Shown here one piece after another: positions 23,453 through 33,117 of a stretch of DNA of 64,000 bases. Below the pieces are notes generated by a model. The model was not told the DNA's origin. It was given only the letters and a program-made list of their open reading frames with translations, and made no database searches. Made by a program: the position numbers and the translations under genes. The DNA comes from Euglena gracilis (Eukaryota; Euglenida; Euglenophyceae; Euglenales): positions 13,510,716 to 13,574,715 of the forward strand of contig CP154954.1 in NCBI GenBank assembly GCA_039621445.1. The letters run 5' to 3'. How positions within the stretch are numbered: position 1 is the first letter of the stretch; each line of letters starts with the position of its first letter.

Positions 23453-24085
23453 GAACCGGCAAAGGCGAAGCCCAAGGGAAGGATGGTGGAAAATGCAAAG
23501 GCAAGGGTAAGGGGAAAGGCAAAGGCAGTGAGAATGGTTCCGGCACAGGTGAAGCGGCCGGGACGACATCGACGCTGCAATGACGGGGCCGTTCAGGTAC
23601 CAAGGGGAACGGCCTGGACCGGCAGTCAACCCCCCAGCCGACATCCGCACCAGGGAGACGGCTGGTAAGAGCAGTGGAGTATGAAGAAGAAGGATGGCGG
23701 CTGGTCCAAAGAAAGAGAAGAGGCAGGAAGTCTCCAAAGGAAGGGGTCAGACCCTGCCTGCGGCAGGTGTCGAAGGCGAAGCCGACACCATCCTCCCCAT
23801 CAACATCACTGAGTCTGCCGAAGTCAAAGGTGACATCATCAACTCCGACAAACCCGAAGGTGACATAATCGTCCTCATCAACGCCGACGGAATAGGCAAC
23901 GAAGAGTCGGCAAGAATCGTCAGCAACAGCGCTGACAACATCATCACCGAAGGCATCATCAAGTATCCACAAGACACCACCACAAGAAAGACAAGCACCG
24001 GCGAAGGAGGTGAAGAAAAGCACCGACGAAGAAGGAGAGGAAAGAGCCGATTAAGAAGGCCGCGAAGGAAGAGAAGGAAAGATGG
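23453..24085 (+). pseudogene. Lys/Gly-rich linker of the gypsy polyprotein
   Basis: A short frame reads KCKGKGKGKGKGSENGSG, a basic low-complexity stretch that could bind nucleic acid. It is followed by mixed frames with Thr/Ser/Pro-rich and basic content up to the methyltransferase domain. Confidence 0.45.
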
Positions 24086-24569
24086 GCGCTGGACCTGTTC
24101 TCCGGAACGGCCAGTGTCAGAAGAGCGATGGCGAAGATGAGCTTCAAGGTGATCAGCATGGACTGGGACGAGCAGTGGAAGGCGGACATCGTGGCCGACG
24201 TGAGGAAGTTGAGGTACATCGCGGCGTCCCTGCCCTGTACCGAGTACTCCACAGCCCTCACCACCCGCAAGACCAGGCTGCGCCTGGTGAATTGAAAACC
24301 CGAGGTTCGGCTTGCTGCGGTAGCGACGAGTCCTGGCGGCGTGCGGTACATGGATGTGGACTACTGCCGCTTCGCGGAGTATGGCTATCGCAAGCCGTCC
24401 CGCTTCTGGGCTGGACGACGTCATCTGCCGTGTAAAGTGCAGCAGCATGGTGGAAGGACCAGACGGCGAATTACGACACCGGCTGCAGCTGGGAGGCACT
24501 GGCGGCGAGCGCAGGTGCACAAGGGAGGAGGCCTATTGCATCCCGGAGGGGGTGGTGCGGTACCTGTGA
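24086..24569 (+). pseudogene. Cytosine-C5 DNA methyltransferase domain in a gypsy element
   Basis: Motif I ALDLFSGTASVRRAM (24086-24130) is the SAM-binding DLF.G.G loop. VISMDWDEQW follows, then SLPCTEYSTA with the catalytic Pro-Cys of motif IV (Cys codon 24236-24238). The ENV-like motif VI appears as IENPRFGLLR (24291-24320), with the preceding Trp codon now TGA. A frame change leads to YMDVDYCRFAEYGYRKPSRFW (24347-24409), and another to HRLQLGGTGGE and CTREEAYCIPEGVVRYL (to 24566). The domain is shorter than usual: sequence is missing before the PC motif and between PC and ENP. It is decayed but clear, and lies between gag-like and protease parts, so it belonged to the polyprotein. Capture of such enzymes by LTR retrotransposons is known from Symbiodinium and Klebsormidium. 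Confidence 0.8.
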
Positions 24570-24575
24570 CTCGGG

Positions 24576-25040
24576 GTGAAGGCACAGGAAGAAGTGGCGG
24601 CGGCGGAGGAGGCGAACAAGAAGCGGAAGGTGGTGGTGCGGCCGTGGGAGAACCTCCCGAACCGGCCGTTCACGGTCTGTCCGACAGAGAACCGTGGGGG
24701 GTGTAACATACTGCTGATGGACGTGGAGGTGGAGGCAGGCGGGATGAAGACCCAGGCGAAGGCATTGATCGATACAGGGGCGCAGACTTCCCTCGCGAAA
24801 TGGAGCTGTTCCCGAAGTCGGTGTTCCACGCGACGGCGAGACCCTTGGTGCTACGCACGGTGAGCAGGGAAGCACCACCCGGAGGACAACGAGAAGCAGA
24901 GCTGAATCTGTCCTTCGCGGCCCAGACTGACGACGAGGAGCGGAGACCAACGTCGTGGACAACGGGGGGGGGGGTTCGGTCGGAGCGGCGAGGAGGGCCT
25001 CACCGCCGGGCGCTGTCTTGGCCGTGATGACCGTGATTAC
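24576..25040 (+). pseudogene. Retropepsin (aspartic protease) of the gypsy element
   Basis: CNILLMDVEVEAGG leads to KALIDTGAQTSL, whose DTGA (Asp codon at 24771) is the active-site motif of retroviral-type proteases. A frameshift near 24800 continues with MELFPKSVFHATARPLVL. It follows the methyltransferase part after a short charged linker (EEVAAAEEANKKRKVVV). Similarity ends near 25040, where LINE-like sequence on the other strand begins, so RT and RNase H of this element are missing here. Confidence 0.7.
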
Positions 25041-25291
25041 CACGATGTCAAGCGCCCCATCCCTCCTCCATTAGGTCGGTGGACCCTCAGCCGCTCGACC
25101 ATGACGGGGTAGTGGGGGCTTCACAGGTTGTCGCCAACAGTCCAAGGTGGACTGACGCATCGGTGGGGGGACGTCGGCATCGGCGTCCGGGGACCGCGCC
25201 GTGGCTGACGACCTCGGCGGGGCTGGGTGCTTGGCTAACGCTGCGCGTGCCGGAGGGGGTGTCCGCCGCCTCTTTGCTGGAGCCAGGTCCT

Positions 25292-26240
25292 CTACTGCTC
25301 GAGCCCACCGGTGGTCCGCCTCTTCCGCCGGCGCGGAGACCCGTAAAGACGACAAGAAATCCTTCCATCGCTGCTGGAATAGCTCGTATCAGGCAGCCGG
25401 CTCCCCAACGGTGGGCGACACGATCTGCACTGGCCAGCGCTGGTTGTGGCTGTCCCGAGGCCAGGTCCCAGGGCACCGACCACGTCTCGGGGGATCATGT
25501 AGTCCCGCAGCTCGGCGTCCATGCCCACCTGGCGGCGCAGGCGTCCGGTGAAACCCAGGACCAGCGCGGACTCCGAGCTGGCCGCCGTGGATTGGAAGGG
25601 CATGCCGTTGTCCACTTCCCACAGCAGCCGGAGTGCGTTGCTCGGCAGCCCCTGCTCCACTGCCGCCGCCCGCAGGTGGGGGTGGTACCACAGCCAAGCA
25701 TCCAGACCAGCATCCACCTTCGCGATGGTTGCCACGGGGCGAGGTTCCGGACGGGCAGCCAGCTCTCGCTCAGCTCGTCGACGCCAGCGGTCTGCATCAC
25801 GATGCACAGTGGGGGTGCGGTTGTACAGCCACCGGCCGCCACACAATGAGTGCCGCTGGAGGGGGGGGCTCAGGTCCACGGAGCCCACCAGGTTGGCCAG
25901 CGCCTTGGCGAAGCCGGACAGGCAGTGAGCGGGCAAGGAGCCAGGGGTGGTCGTGTAGTGCTTGCCCACCAACTACTCAAAGAGGTCCAGAAAGTCCTCC
26001 GAACGGCTGCCGCGGCTGGCGGGGCAGACCACAGTGTGCTCCCGCAGTAAGACAACTAGGCGTGACTGCAGCCAACACCGCCTGGGGCTACCGCACGGGG
26101 GGGCCTGCGGGGGACTGGCTGGTGCCAGCGGGGCATTGGGGCGCTGGCGCTGCTGAGGCTCCCGGGACCGCAGCTCGGGGACTCTGAGACGCAACTCTTG
26201 GGGCAATGCACACGAGGAGCTGCTCGCCGCCGGGGCGGAG
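25292..26240 (-). pseudogene. C-terminal part of a LINE-like ORF2, decayed
   Basis: A long GC-rich minus-strand frame (25292-25972) includes AHCLSGFAKALANLVGSVD and LDAWLWYHPHLRAAAVEQG. It lies downstream of the zinc-finger part at 26.6 kb on the same strand. It was probably the tail of the same protein, but I do not recognise a domain. Confidence 0.4.
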
Positions 26241-26345
26241 GACACGACTGGGGGGGCTGCTGTGGGATGGTCGGAGGGCGTGCGGCCAGCATCGGGGAGG
26301 TGGCCATGAGCTCACCACGACGGCGAAGGAGTTCCTGCCGTGCGC

Positions 26346-27160
26346 TCAGCCAGGGCCACGTGCAGCGCGGGCATGAACCGCTTCGCATCCGCCACTGCGA
26401 GAGCGTGATAGTGCAGCACGGTGGAGGGGACCAGCGCCGCCAGCAGGGGGAGGCAGTGCGCCGTCAGCCAGGCCGGTGAAGGGGGCGGCACACTCTGCTT
26501 CGAGGTGGCGCCCACACATCCAGCAGGGCCGGGAGGGGGGGGCAGCGCCGGTAGCCGGACAATCCATCAGCACGTGGGAGTCGTCCTCCACCTCCACCCC
26601 GCAGCACAGGCAGACAGGGGACAACACCCTGCCCGTGCCTTGTCGCGCCATATGCTCCTGCGTAGCGAGGCAGCCATCACGTACACAGGCGACCCACTTG
26701 ATCACCCGCGGGGCCACCATGTGCACGAAGCCACCGGACTGGACCACCGGCTGGCGGAAGATGGTGGTGGAGGAGGCCCAGTGGAAGTCCAAGCCCACGG
26801 GGAACAGGATGTCCAACCGTGGGCGAGGTCCCTTGGAGGACCACAGTCGCCGACAACGTCGCCTCCATGCCACCGGGATGGAGGAAGCACCCGACGCACT
26901 TCCACACGATCCGGGCAGCGAAGCCGACGCGTCTCCGGCATCGAGCCCCAGCCACGGAGGAGCTGTAGTGCGCACAGCGAGGCGGTGAGGACCTGAGTTG
27001 GCTGCAAGCCCAACGCCAGCTCCGTGGCGAGCAGCTCGCAACGGGTGCTGCTGAGCGGTGCGGGGACATGGAGCAGCAGGGACTCACCATCCACCGGACG
27101 CCATACCGCCGCACCTCATCCTCCGGCGGAGACCAAGCCGTCCGTGAACACCGCCTGCTC
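26346..27160 (-). pseudogene. LINE RNase H and zinc-finger region, decayed
   Basis: Reading the minus strand: VFTDGLVSAGG (TDG at about 27140-27148) is the first RNase H motif, and GAAVW follows after a Trp codon turned into TGA. Next is STRCELLATELALGL with the second acidic residue near 27015. VLTASLCALQLLRGW follows, with Ala where the third Asp is expected. A retroelement-type zinc finger CLCCGVEVEDDSHVLMDCP lies near 26565-26620. The domain plan fits the C-terminus of LINE-like non-LTR elements. The catalytic loss and frameshifts make it inactive. Confidence 0.65.
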
Positions 27161-27289
27161 ATGGGCGTCGTTGATGTCGTCTGGGGACGGCAGGGACGGG
27201 CCGCCAGGGACAGCTCCGGCAGCAGCCGTGACCAGGATGCGGAGCGGCTGCACTGCGCGTTCCGCTTGACGGAACAGCCCACCGCCGCA

Positions 27290-27600
27290 AGACCAGGGGA
27301 CGCTTGAGCACCACCGCGCCATCCCCTTCCGGCAGCACGACCGGTTCGTCCGCCGGACCCACCATCGGGACGTCCTCAGGAGGCCGGACAGACGGCGAGG
27401 TTGTCTGCGCCGCCGCTTGCTTGGCCAAAGCATCAGCAGCATCATTGCATACCGCCTTCGGCAGCCCGCGCTGGACACCACGGTCGTCATGCGCCGGCAC
27501 TTTCTCCACACAGTGGAAGATGCAGCAGCTGCTGTGTACAAACTGGGGGAAGGCTGTGGCAGTTGATAAATGGTGGTCCATGGGATAACCCCAGATGGCA
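27290..27600 (-). pseudogene. Separate RNase H C-terminal fragment
   Basis: VEKVPAHDDRGVQRG followed by NDAADALAKQAAAQ (27410-27520) is the final His/Asp part of an RNase H domain. On the minus strand it lies upstream of the first RNase H motif at 27140, which is the wrong order for one domain. It is therefore a second, partial RNase H or the result of a rearrangement. Confidence 0.6.
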
Positions 27601-27608
27601 ATTGAGCA

Positions 27609-27800
27609 TTGTCTGTGCAGGGTAGTCTCTCTCCTGCCCATAGTCCTGCTGCTGCAGGGGTCTTCTCTGTGCAGGGTTCTCTCTCTCCTGCCCATACTCG
27701 TGCTGTTGCAAGGCTCTCCTCTGTGCAGGGTATGCTCTCTCCTGCTGCTCATACTCCTGCTGCTGTTGCAGGGATCTTCTCTGTCCAGAGCAATCTCTGA
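27609..27800. repeat. Imperfect 50-60-bp tandem repeat
   Basis: TGTGCAGGG ... CTCTCTCCTGC recurs at about 27614, 27669 and 27719, with a decayed unit at 27780. It is pyrimidine-rich on the plus strand. Confidence 0.65.
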
Positions 27801-28076
27801 CAGGTCTGTCCTGATCAGTCCTCCTCCAGTCTGGAGGGAAATCAGTTGCACTCCTCCTGTCCAGAGGGTCACTACCACGCTGTACAATGATCTATTTCTT
27901 TCAGGGATTCTGCTGCGACTTCTTGTCTGTATTTCCCAGTACTCAGCTCTTCTTTTCCTGTCAGCCTGCTTTCGTTCCCAGCTTACGAAAGCCAGGATGG
28001 CATCGACAATTTGCCGGGTTTCTGGCAACTACTTTTCTGGCTCGGATTTCATTGCATGAACTTCGGTTCATTTGCA

Positions 28077-28784
28077 ATGCCCGCCAGTAAAGCGCACTAC
28101 TTGCCACATGTAAAGCTACAATACGGATGGGAATCAGCCCCTGACGCACTGAATACAATGTTCGACAATATCCGAAAAATCGGACCACAAGGAATACAAT
28201 GGGAAGTATTCCCACTTCCAAAGGATATACAGTTGGTGACACACGAAATGTTCTGTTACAATTACCAAATTTTCCTCAACGAACACTACGGCCCCCACTT
28301 CCAAGTGGTCGGAATCGACCTGACATACCCACAAAAATTCGTCGTTTGGTGCACACACTGCCTCCACAAGTTCCCCGTGGACTTCTGGGGCTTTGGTGTG
28401 CGCGGTCGGACAACCGACCGCCCAAACGCACAAAGGGCGCAGCCCCACCAACGGGAATTGGCGGAGGCCCAACAACAACGAAGACTACTTGGACACATCT
28501 GCCACAATCCCCTCGAAGTTAGGGAAATAGGATACGCCAGACGAAACCACCGACAAATGCTTCTGCACATGCAGACGTTCCAATGGAGAGCATGGGTGTC
28601 CTATGCTCTGGAAATCTACAATTTATTCAACCCAAAACAACAACTCCCACAGGAATACCTCCCTCTTCGACCTGAATGGGACGAAGACGGAAAACGGAAG
28701 TACATCAAACGCCTGTTTGGCGAAACCCTCCGAAGAGAGGATTTTGCCCCATTTTTCAAGGGCAAACGCACAAATAAGGAGTAA
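28077..28784 (+). CDS. Family-V ORF1': 235-aa protein of unknown function
   Basis: No family is recognised. The ATG at 28077 is preferred over the in-frame ATG at 28011: the first 22 residues from 28011 are unlike the rest, and the context TTTGCAATGC is acceptable. Residues 1-90 are aromatic and hydrophobic (HYLPHVKLQYGWES, then NYQIFLNEHYGPHFQVVG). A CTHC pair at 92-95 and HICH at 140-143 could bind one metal ion. A charged Gln/Arg-rich stretch lies between them, and the C-terminus is helical and basic (RKYIKRLFGETLRRED). It is uninterrupted, which contrasts with the decayed neighbours and suggests recent activity or selection. It lies upstream of ORF2 in the same element. Confidence 0.6.
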   Translation: MPASKAHYLPHVKLQYGWESAPDALNTMFDNIRKIGPQGIQWEVFPLPKDIQLVTHEMFCYNYQIFLNEHYGPHFQVVGIDLTYPQKFVVWCTHCLHKFPVDFWGFGVRGRTTDRPNAQRAQPHQRELAEAQQQRRLLGHICHNPLEVREIGYARRNHRQMLLHMQTFQWRAWVSYALEIYNLFNPKQQLPQEYLPLRPEWDEDGKRKYIKRLFGETLRREDFAPFFKGKRTNKE

Positions 28785-29069
28785 AAAAATTTGTCGGATG
28801 GCAAAACTTCCGTCTGCGACCACGTATAAAACTCCCTGAACCCCAACCTGCGGAGTCCGAGACAACACAGTCTGCAGCTGAACAACCTCCAACGGCTGCA
28901 CAATCTACAACGTCAACAGCCAAAGCAGCAGCGAAGTCTGCAACCAAACGTTCGGAAGAACGTTTGGCACAACCTCCACCTACACCTACCATGTCTGTGG
29001 AACACATTCCCGTACACTCTTCAGACTCTTCGTCGTGTTTCCTCTTCTGGGTCATCCAGCGATGAGGAA
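28785..29069 (+). pseudogene. Low-complexity N-terminal extension of ORF2, one frame off
   Basis: An open frame from 28788 reads KKFVGWQNFRLRPRIKLP, then Gln/Thr/Ala/Pro-rich sequence, then MSVEHIPVHSSDSSS (ATG 28994). The long ORF2 frame is already coding-like upstream of its first ATG (VSSSGSSSDEE before 29070). The two frames overlap near 29030 in matching Ser-rich text, which points to a one-base indel, so ORF2 probably began at 28994 or earlier. Confidence 0.45.
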
Positions 29070-31310
29070 ATGGAAGAAGGGACAGACAATGAACACAGTA
29101 CACGCTCCGTCTCCTCCGCATCTGTGGAGTCTGAACCCGAAGATGCCGGCGTACAACATGCTCTAAGGGCCGAAGTGCCAGTTACAACGCCTGCTCAAAC
29201 ACGACCACAAACACCATTGCCAGACGCGGAACCTGACGCGCCTGCAGAATTTACAATGGCCGAAGTGCCTGAAGACTCGGCCGCAGCGCCTTCGGCAGAC
29301 GTGGTTCCACCTACTCCCGCACATGCGGAAGCTGGACAGGAAGCAACTGATGCTGAGATAATCGCATTTCGCGAACTGATCACAAGACAACAACGGGAAG
29401 GTATCGAAAGATACCAAGACCCCGACGACTTTATACTCATACCACCACAAGTTGGACGCGCTGCAGAACGCGGAAGCGTCCGAAGTGGCGTAGCCTCGAT
29501 GGTTGCAATGTTGCGATCGAGATCTTCCTCTTCCACGCGAAGTCCCCGTGACACGGGACTTGGCGAACAACCCATACAAGAAGCTCCGGCTTCAGCCCCG
29601 GCATTGGCAGCAGACGCGGCCAGTTCTACTGCTGACGCCCACACACCCGAAGCGGTGACAACAACCGAATCGACTACGGTCGAACAAACGCCACCACATG
29701 ACACAACACCCGTAGTGGTACACACACCTGAACAGGTGGTACCGACGGCTCCTGACGTACCACCTACCACCACACCAACGGTCAAACCTGCTCCAAAGTC
29801 GCCTGCAGAATGCCCCCTTCCGCCACAGCGGAAAGAGAAAGGCAGTAAGCCTAAGGCTAAACCACAGCCTGCAGAACCGTGCAAACCTGCTGAACGACAC
29901 AACGAACCAAAACCACCTCCACCTGGGAGTGGTAGCAAATCAGGAAAGCGGGCGAAGACCCTAGCTGCTACCACACCAGCTCCAACATATACCGAAGTGG
30001 CCGGGAAAGGCCGGGTCACTTCTACCCTCCGAGGTAGAACTCGACAAGATACAACGTCTGAGACCTCGCAAGAGGAAAACATGCCGGTTGACGATAATGC
30101 CACCCTTTGGCATGAGGACATTATCTCCAACCTGCCGAGCGTCGAAGAACGCATTGCCATGATACAATCAGCCCGCGAACGCGGAATTTTGTTGAACAAG
30201 TGGATTGAACCACTCTTCTTCAACGACCAGAAGCATAACTACTATGTTCGCCATATTTGGCGATTCTACAATGCCAGATCACCAAGAGTGTTTGCCCAGT
30301 ATCTTGGGGAAACATTCCTGTTTGACAATAGGCCGAATGGCCAAACAACTTGGCTCTGTACTGTCTGTCACAACATTCGTAACAGCACGCCAGCTGTGCA
30401 TGTCTGTTATGCAGACAACAAACGGAAAAACTTTCACCACAATGAGTTCGTTCCACACACAGCCGCTCTGATTTGCGGTGACTGTCTCCTTACCTGGAGA
30501 CAACTGAACAACTTCCGGTGGTCGGAAGAAGACAGAGACCGTGACGTACCTGTTTTCTGTGTCAAGTGCCTACGGGCAGACATATGGTTGCCCGCAGATG
30601 GCGGAAATCTCAAGATCGTACCCGGAAACGAGGACGTTCTGGAAGATTTCCTGAATTTCTACAAAACAAAACGACAAATGTACCAGCACAAAAGCTTCAA
30701 GAAAGCTCAGGCTTTTGACCGCGGCGGAATCGCCTTTGACTTCCAAACTGATTCCGGCGGAATCAGACTTGCTGTGGAATGTACAAAAGGGCGATTGCCC
30801 CTACTCTTCAATGATGACGACTGGAAACGAGTCATTTACCCACTCTTTACAAAGCCTTCAACGGTTTCTGAAACCACACAACGATGGTTATTGCCTGACT
30901 ATCCACCTGAACGACATGGTTACGAACATTATTCAGAATGGGTTGGTACCATTCTGAAACCACACATAACCCGCTGTGCCTATGCATCCCGCGCGCACAA
31001 CGTTGATTTCAACGCTCTGCCTGGGATGCCACCACAGGTACCAGCAAAAGATCCAAGATGGAACTATTACATATGGCCTGCAACTTTTCCGAGAGTTCTC
31101 TGGGAAAATTTGCAGCTTTACCTCCACAAGCGAGCTGAAACGCTCAAAACCGAACTGCCCAGGGAAATACAAGAAGTCAAAAGTTGGGTTATCCCACGGA
31201 TCAACATGGATGATCCTGACAAGGATACCCTAGACTTACGTCCAACTGAAATGACCTTGGTACAAGACCCACACATGGGTGAGTACTTCAAGGAAACCCG
31301 CAAACGTTGA
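29070..31310 (+). CDS. Family-V ORF2: 746-aa zinc-finger-like protein, unknown
   Basis: No known family is recognised. Residues 1-300 are acidic, then Pro/Thr/Ala-rich and probably disordered, with a short hydrophobic block (RSGVASMVAML) near 137-147. Residues 300-425 are folded-looking, with HEDIISNLPSVEE and LNKWIEPLF. A Cys/His cluster follows: C430/C433, H444/C446, C469/C472 and C497/C500, which is enough ligands for two metal ions. Residues 510-746 include RGGIAFDF, DDWKRVIYPLF and WNYYIWPATFPRVLWENLQ. The gene ends 385 bp before the 3' LTR, in the place env-like genes occupy. Two decayed relatives in this window keep the same blocks, so the protein was a regular part of the family. It might bind nucleic acid; that is inference. 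Confidence 0.65.
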   Translation: MEEGTDNEHSTRSVSSASVESEPEDAGVQHALRAEVPVTTPAQTRPQTPLPDAEPDAPAEFTMAEVPEDSAAAPSADVVPPTPAHAEAGQEATDAEIIAFRELITRQQREGIERYQDPDDFILIPPQVGRAAERGSVRSGVASMVAMLRSRSSSSTRSPRDTGLGEQPIQEAPASAPALAADAASSTADAHTPEAVTTTESTTVEQTPPHDTTPVVVHTPEQVVPTAPDVPPTTTPTVKPAPKSPAECPLPPQRKEKGSKPKAKPQPAEPCKPAERHNEPKPPPPGSGSKSGKRAKTLAATTPAPTYTEVAGKGRVTSTLRGRTRQDTTSETSQEENMPVDDNATLWHEDIISNLPSVEERIAMIQSARERGILLNKWIEPLFFNDQKHNYYVRHIWRFYNARSPRVFAQYLGETFLFDNRPNGQTTWLCTVCHNIRNSTPAVHVCYADNKRKNFHHNEFVPHTAALICGDCLLTWRQLNNFRWSEEDRDRDVPVFCVKCLRADIWLPADGGNLKIVPGNEDVLEDFLNFYKTKRQMYQHKSFKKAQAFDRGGIAFDFQTDSGGIRLAVECTKGRLPLLFNDDDWKRVIYPLFTKPSTVSETTQRWLLPDYPPERHGYEHYSEWVGTILKPHITRCAYASRAHNVDFNALPGMPPQVPAKDPRWNYYIWPATFPRVLWENLQLYLHKRAETLKTELPREIQEVKSWVIPRINMDDPDKDTLDLRPTEMTLVQDPHMGEYFKETRKR

Positions 31311-31679
31311 GGGTTTCCTACATCGTACAATCAGCTACGGCTGAGATGGGCGTAGTCCCACATAATGAGCGAAGTCTCGAGCGTGAATACGCACTTAATC
31401 ATCGCGTTCAACACCGTTTCAAGACCCTGTGGCGGAATCGCCTTAAGTTCGGTCGATAAAATGTTCATCGCGAAGACTCAAGACTACAAAGACACTACGG
31501 TGTCAAGTAAGAAGACGCACAAAGCACAGCGTGCGCGCCAGAATTCTTTTGCGCTTTGTGCTCCAAACACGGTAACCGTAATTGGGAACCAGACAATGGT
31601 ATCCTGGTACTGTCTCCCTGAACCTGGGACTGTGCCTGGCATCCCGACTGGCCTGGTCCAGAAGGGAAATCGGGCAGAG

Positions 31680-31694
31680 CCCTGGGAGGGGGAT
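31680..31694 (+). other. Polypurine tract of family-V element D
   Basis: CCTGGGAGGGGGAT directly precedes the LTR and matches the tracts before 15662 and 18029. Confidence 0.65.
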
Positions 31695-32125
31695 GAGTAC
31701 CAGGCAGCCATTCTGCCATAGCACTGTGTACCAGATACAATGGGCTACGGCCTACAATCTGGCTACGGCCGGGCTGTACACAGTGGCATGGTTAAACCGT
31801 AAGACAAAGAGAGAATCTCAGAGCTAGCGAAAGATTAGCGAAAGTAACTGGTTCCTAATTCAAGATTATTGGGTTTAGTGCTTTGCAATTCTCTTTTGGA
31901 ATTCTGAGGGCGAAGTCCCATTTGTGTACAAGTTTTATTTCTTTCTTTTACAAAGATCGAAAGAGCAAAAGTCACTTTCAAATAAGGGACTGCGGTCCCA
32001 CCAATTCTTCTGCTTGTGTGCTTTGCATTCAAAAGTGGAAAAGGGAAACAAATTTTACTGTTACTCCCCCCACGGGCTTTTCGGGAGGAAAGCATAAGTA
32101 GAAAAGCCGGGGTGGGACGTACACT
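31695..32125 (+). repeat. 3' LTR of family-V element D
   Basis: Starts GAGTACCAGGCAGCC and ends GGGACGTACACT, with the box GTGCTTTGCA shared with other family LTRs. The CTCCACAG box is not evident in this copy. It lands in a gypsy integrase at the second catalytic Asp region. No 5' LTR was found upstream of 28 kb, so the element is 5'-truncated or rearranged. Confidence 0.75.
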
Positions 32126-33117
32126 CATCACGTCGGACCGGGGCCCCCACTTCGGGGTGGCCTGGTGCAGGGCCATGTGCAAGGCTGGGGGTGCGCCACG
32201 CCTTATCCCAGGCGTACCACCACGAAGGCAACGCCCGCTCGGAGGTCCTCGGCGCACAGATCCAGAAGCGGCTGAAGAAGCTGAAGGCGGCGGAGGGCGT
32301 GGCGTGGCCGGAGGCGCTGCCGCGAGCCCTGCAGACCCGGCAGGTGCTCTTCGGCCGCGAGCGGTGGTACGACGGGTTGCCGTACCAGCCGCCCACGCAG
32401 GCCGAGGACGCAGTGGCCTTCTTCGAGCGCATGCAGGACATCGATCGTCGTGTCGCAGACATCTTGAACGAGGAGCACAGCAAGACAGCCGAGACGGTCA
32501 ACAAGCGGCGGAAGGAGCTGCCGGAGCTGGACATCAACGACAAGGTCTGGTACCTCCGCCCGTGCACCCGCTCTGGCGAGAAGCTGGAGACTTACTGGAT
32601 CGGGGCGTGTGTGGTGGCAGAGCGCACCAGTGAGCACACGTACGTGCTCCAGATGGAAGACGGCCGGAGGTTGGTGGCCCACCCATCACAGCTGAAGGGC
32701 TACCACCACGATCCGGCCCTCATGGGGCCACCGCTCCGTCTCTTCCACTTCCACCAATCCAGGGGGGAGGAAGGTTCCCGGCTGGACGGGTGGGAGGTGG
32801 AGGCGATGATCACCCACCAGCGCGATGCTAACAGCAACCTCAAGTTCCTCGTCAAGTGGCTGGGGTACGAGGAGAAGACGTGGGAGCCGCTCAGGCACTT
32901 CTTCTACCGGTACGCCTCCCTGATTGTGTCGTACTTCGTCGAACACGACAGCATGGAGGACATCTTGAAGTACCGCTCGAGGTTCCCGGAGGAAGCCCAC
33001 ATCGCCATATGCCACGGCGTGGAGACGGAGAAGGATAAGGAGAAGGAGTTTGGGATGTCCTGGGAGGAGCCACCAGAGGAGTGGATGTTGCAGGAAACCG
33101 AGGACGGAGACGTATGA
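32126..33117 (+). pseudogene. Ty3/gypsy chromovirus integrase C-terminus with chromodomain
   Basis: LITSDRGPHF (from 32125) is the second catalytic Asp region of a retroviral integrase. A one-base frameshift near 32190 leads to GVRHALSQAYHHEGN. The frame 32191-33117 then runs through a GPY/F-like part (DKVWYLRPCTRSGEKLETYW ... HPSQLKGYHHDP). It ends in a chromodomain (WEVEAMITHQRDAN, LKFLVKWLGYEEKTWEPL). The upstream part is cut by the LTR at 32125. Strand, GC content and codon use match the gag-methyltransferase-protease part at 22.4-25.0 kb, so the two are probably one element separated by later insertions. The chromodomain would guide integration to marked chromatin. Confidence 0.8.

Noticed and set aside
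25079-25849. 256-aa plus-strand ORF and other plus-strand frames at 25-27.3 kb
   Set aside because: They are antisense to the LINE-like coding strand, where recognisable RNase H and zinc-finger motifs lie.
27159-28028. 289-aa minus-strand ORF as one gene
   Set aside because: Only its 27.3-27.55 kb part is RNase H-like; the rest reads a 50-60-bp tandem repeat and the antisense of the family-V 5' flank.
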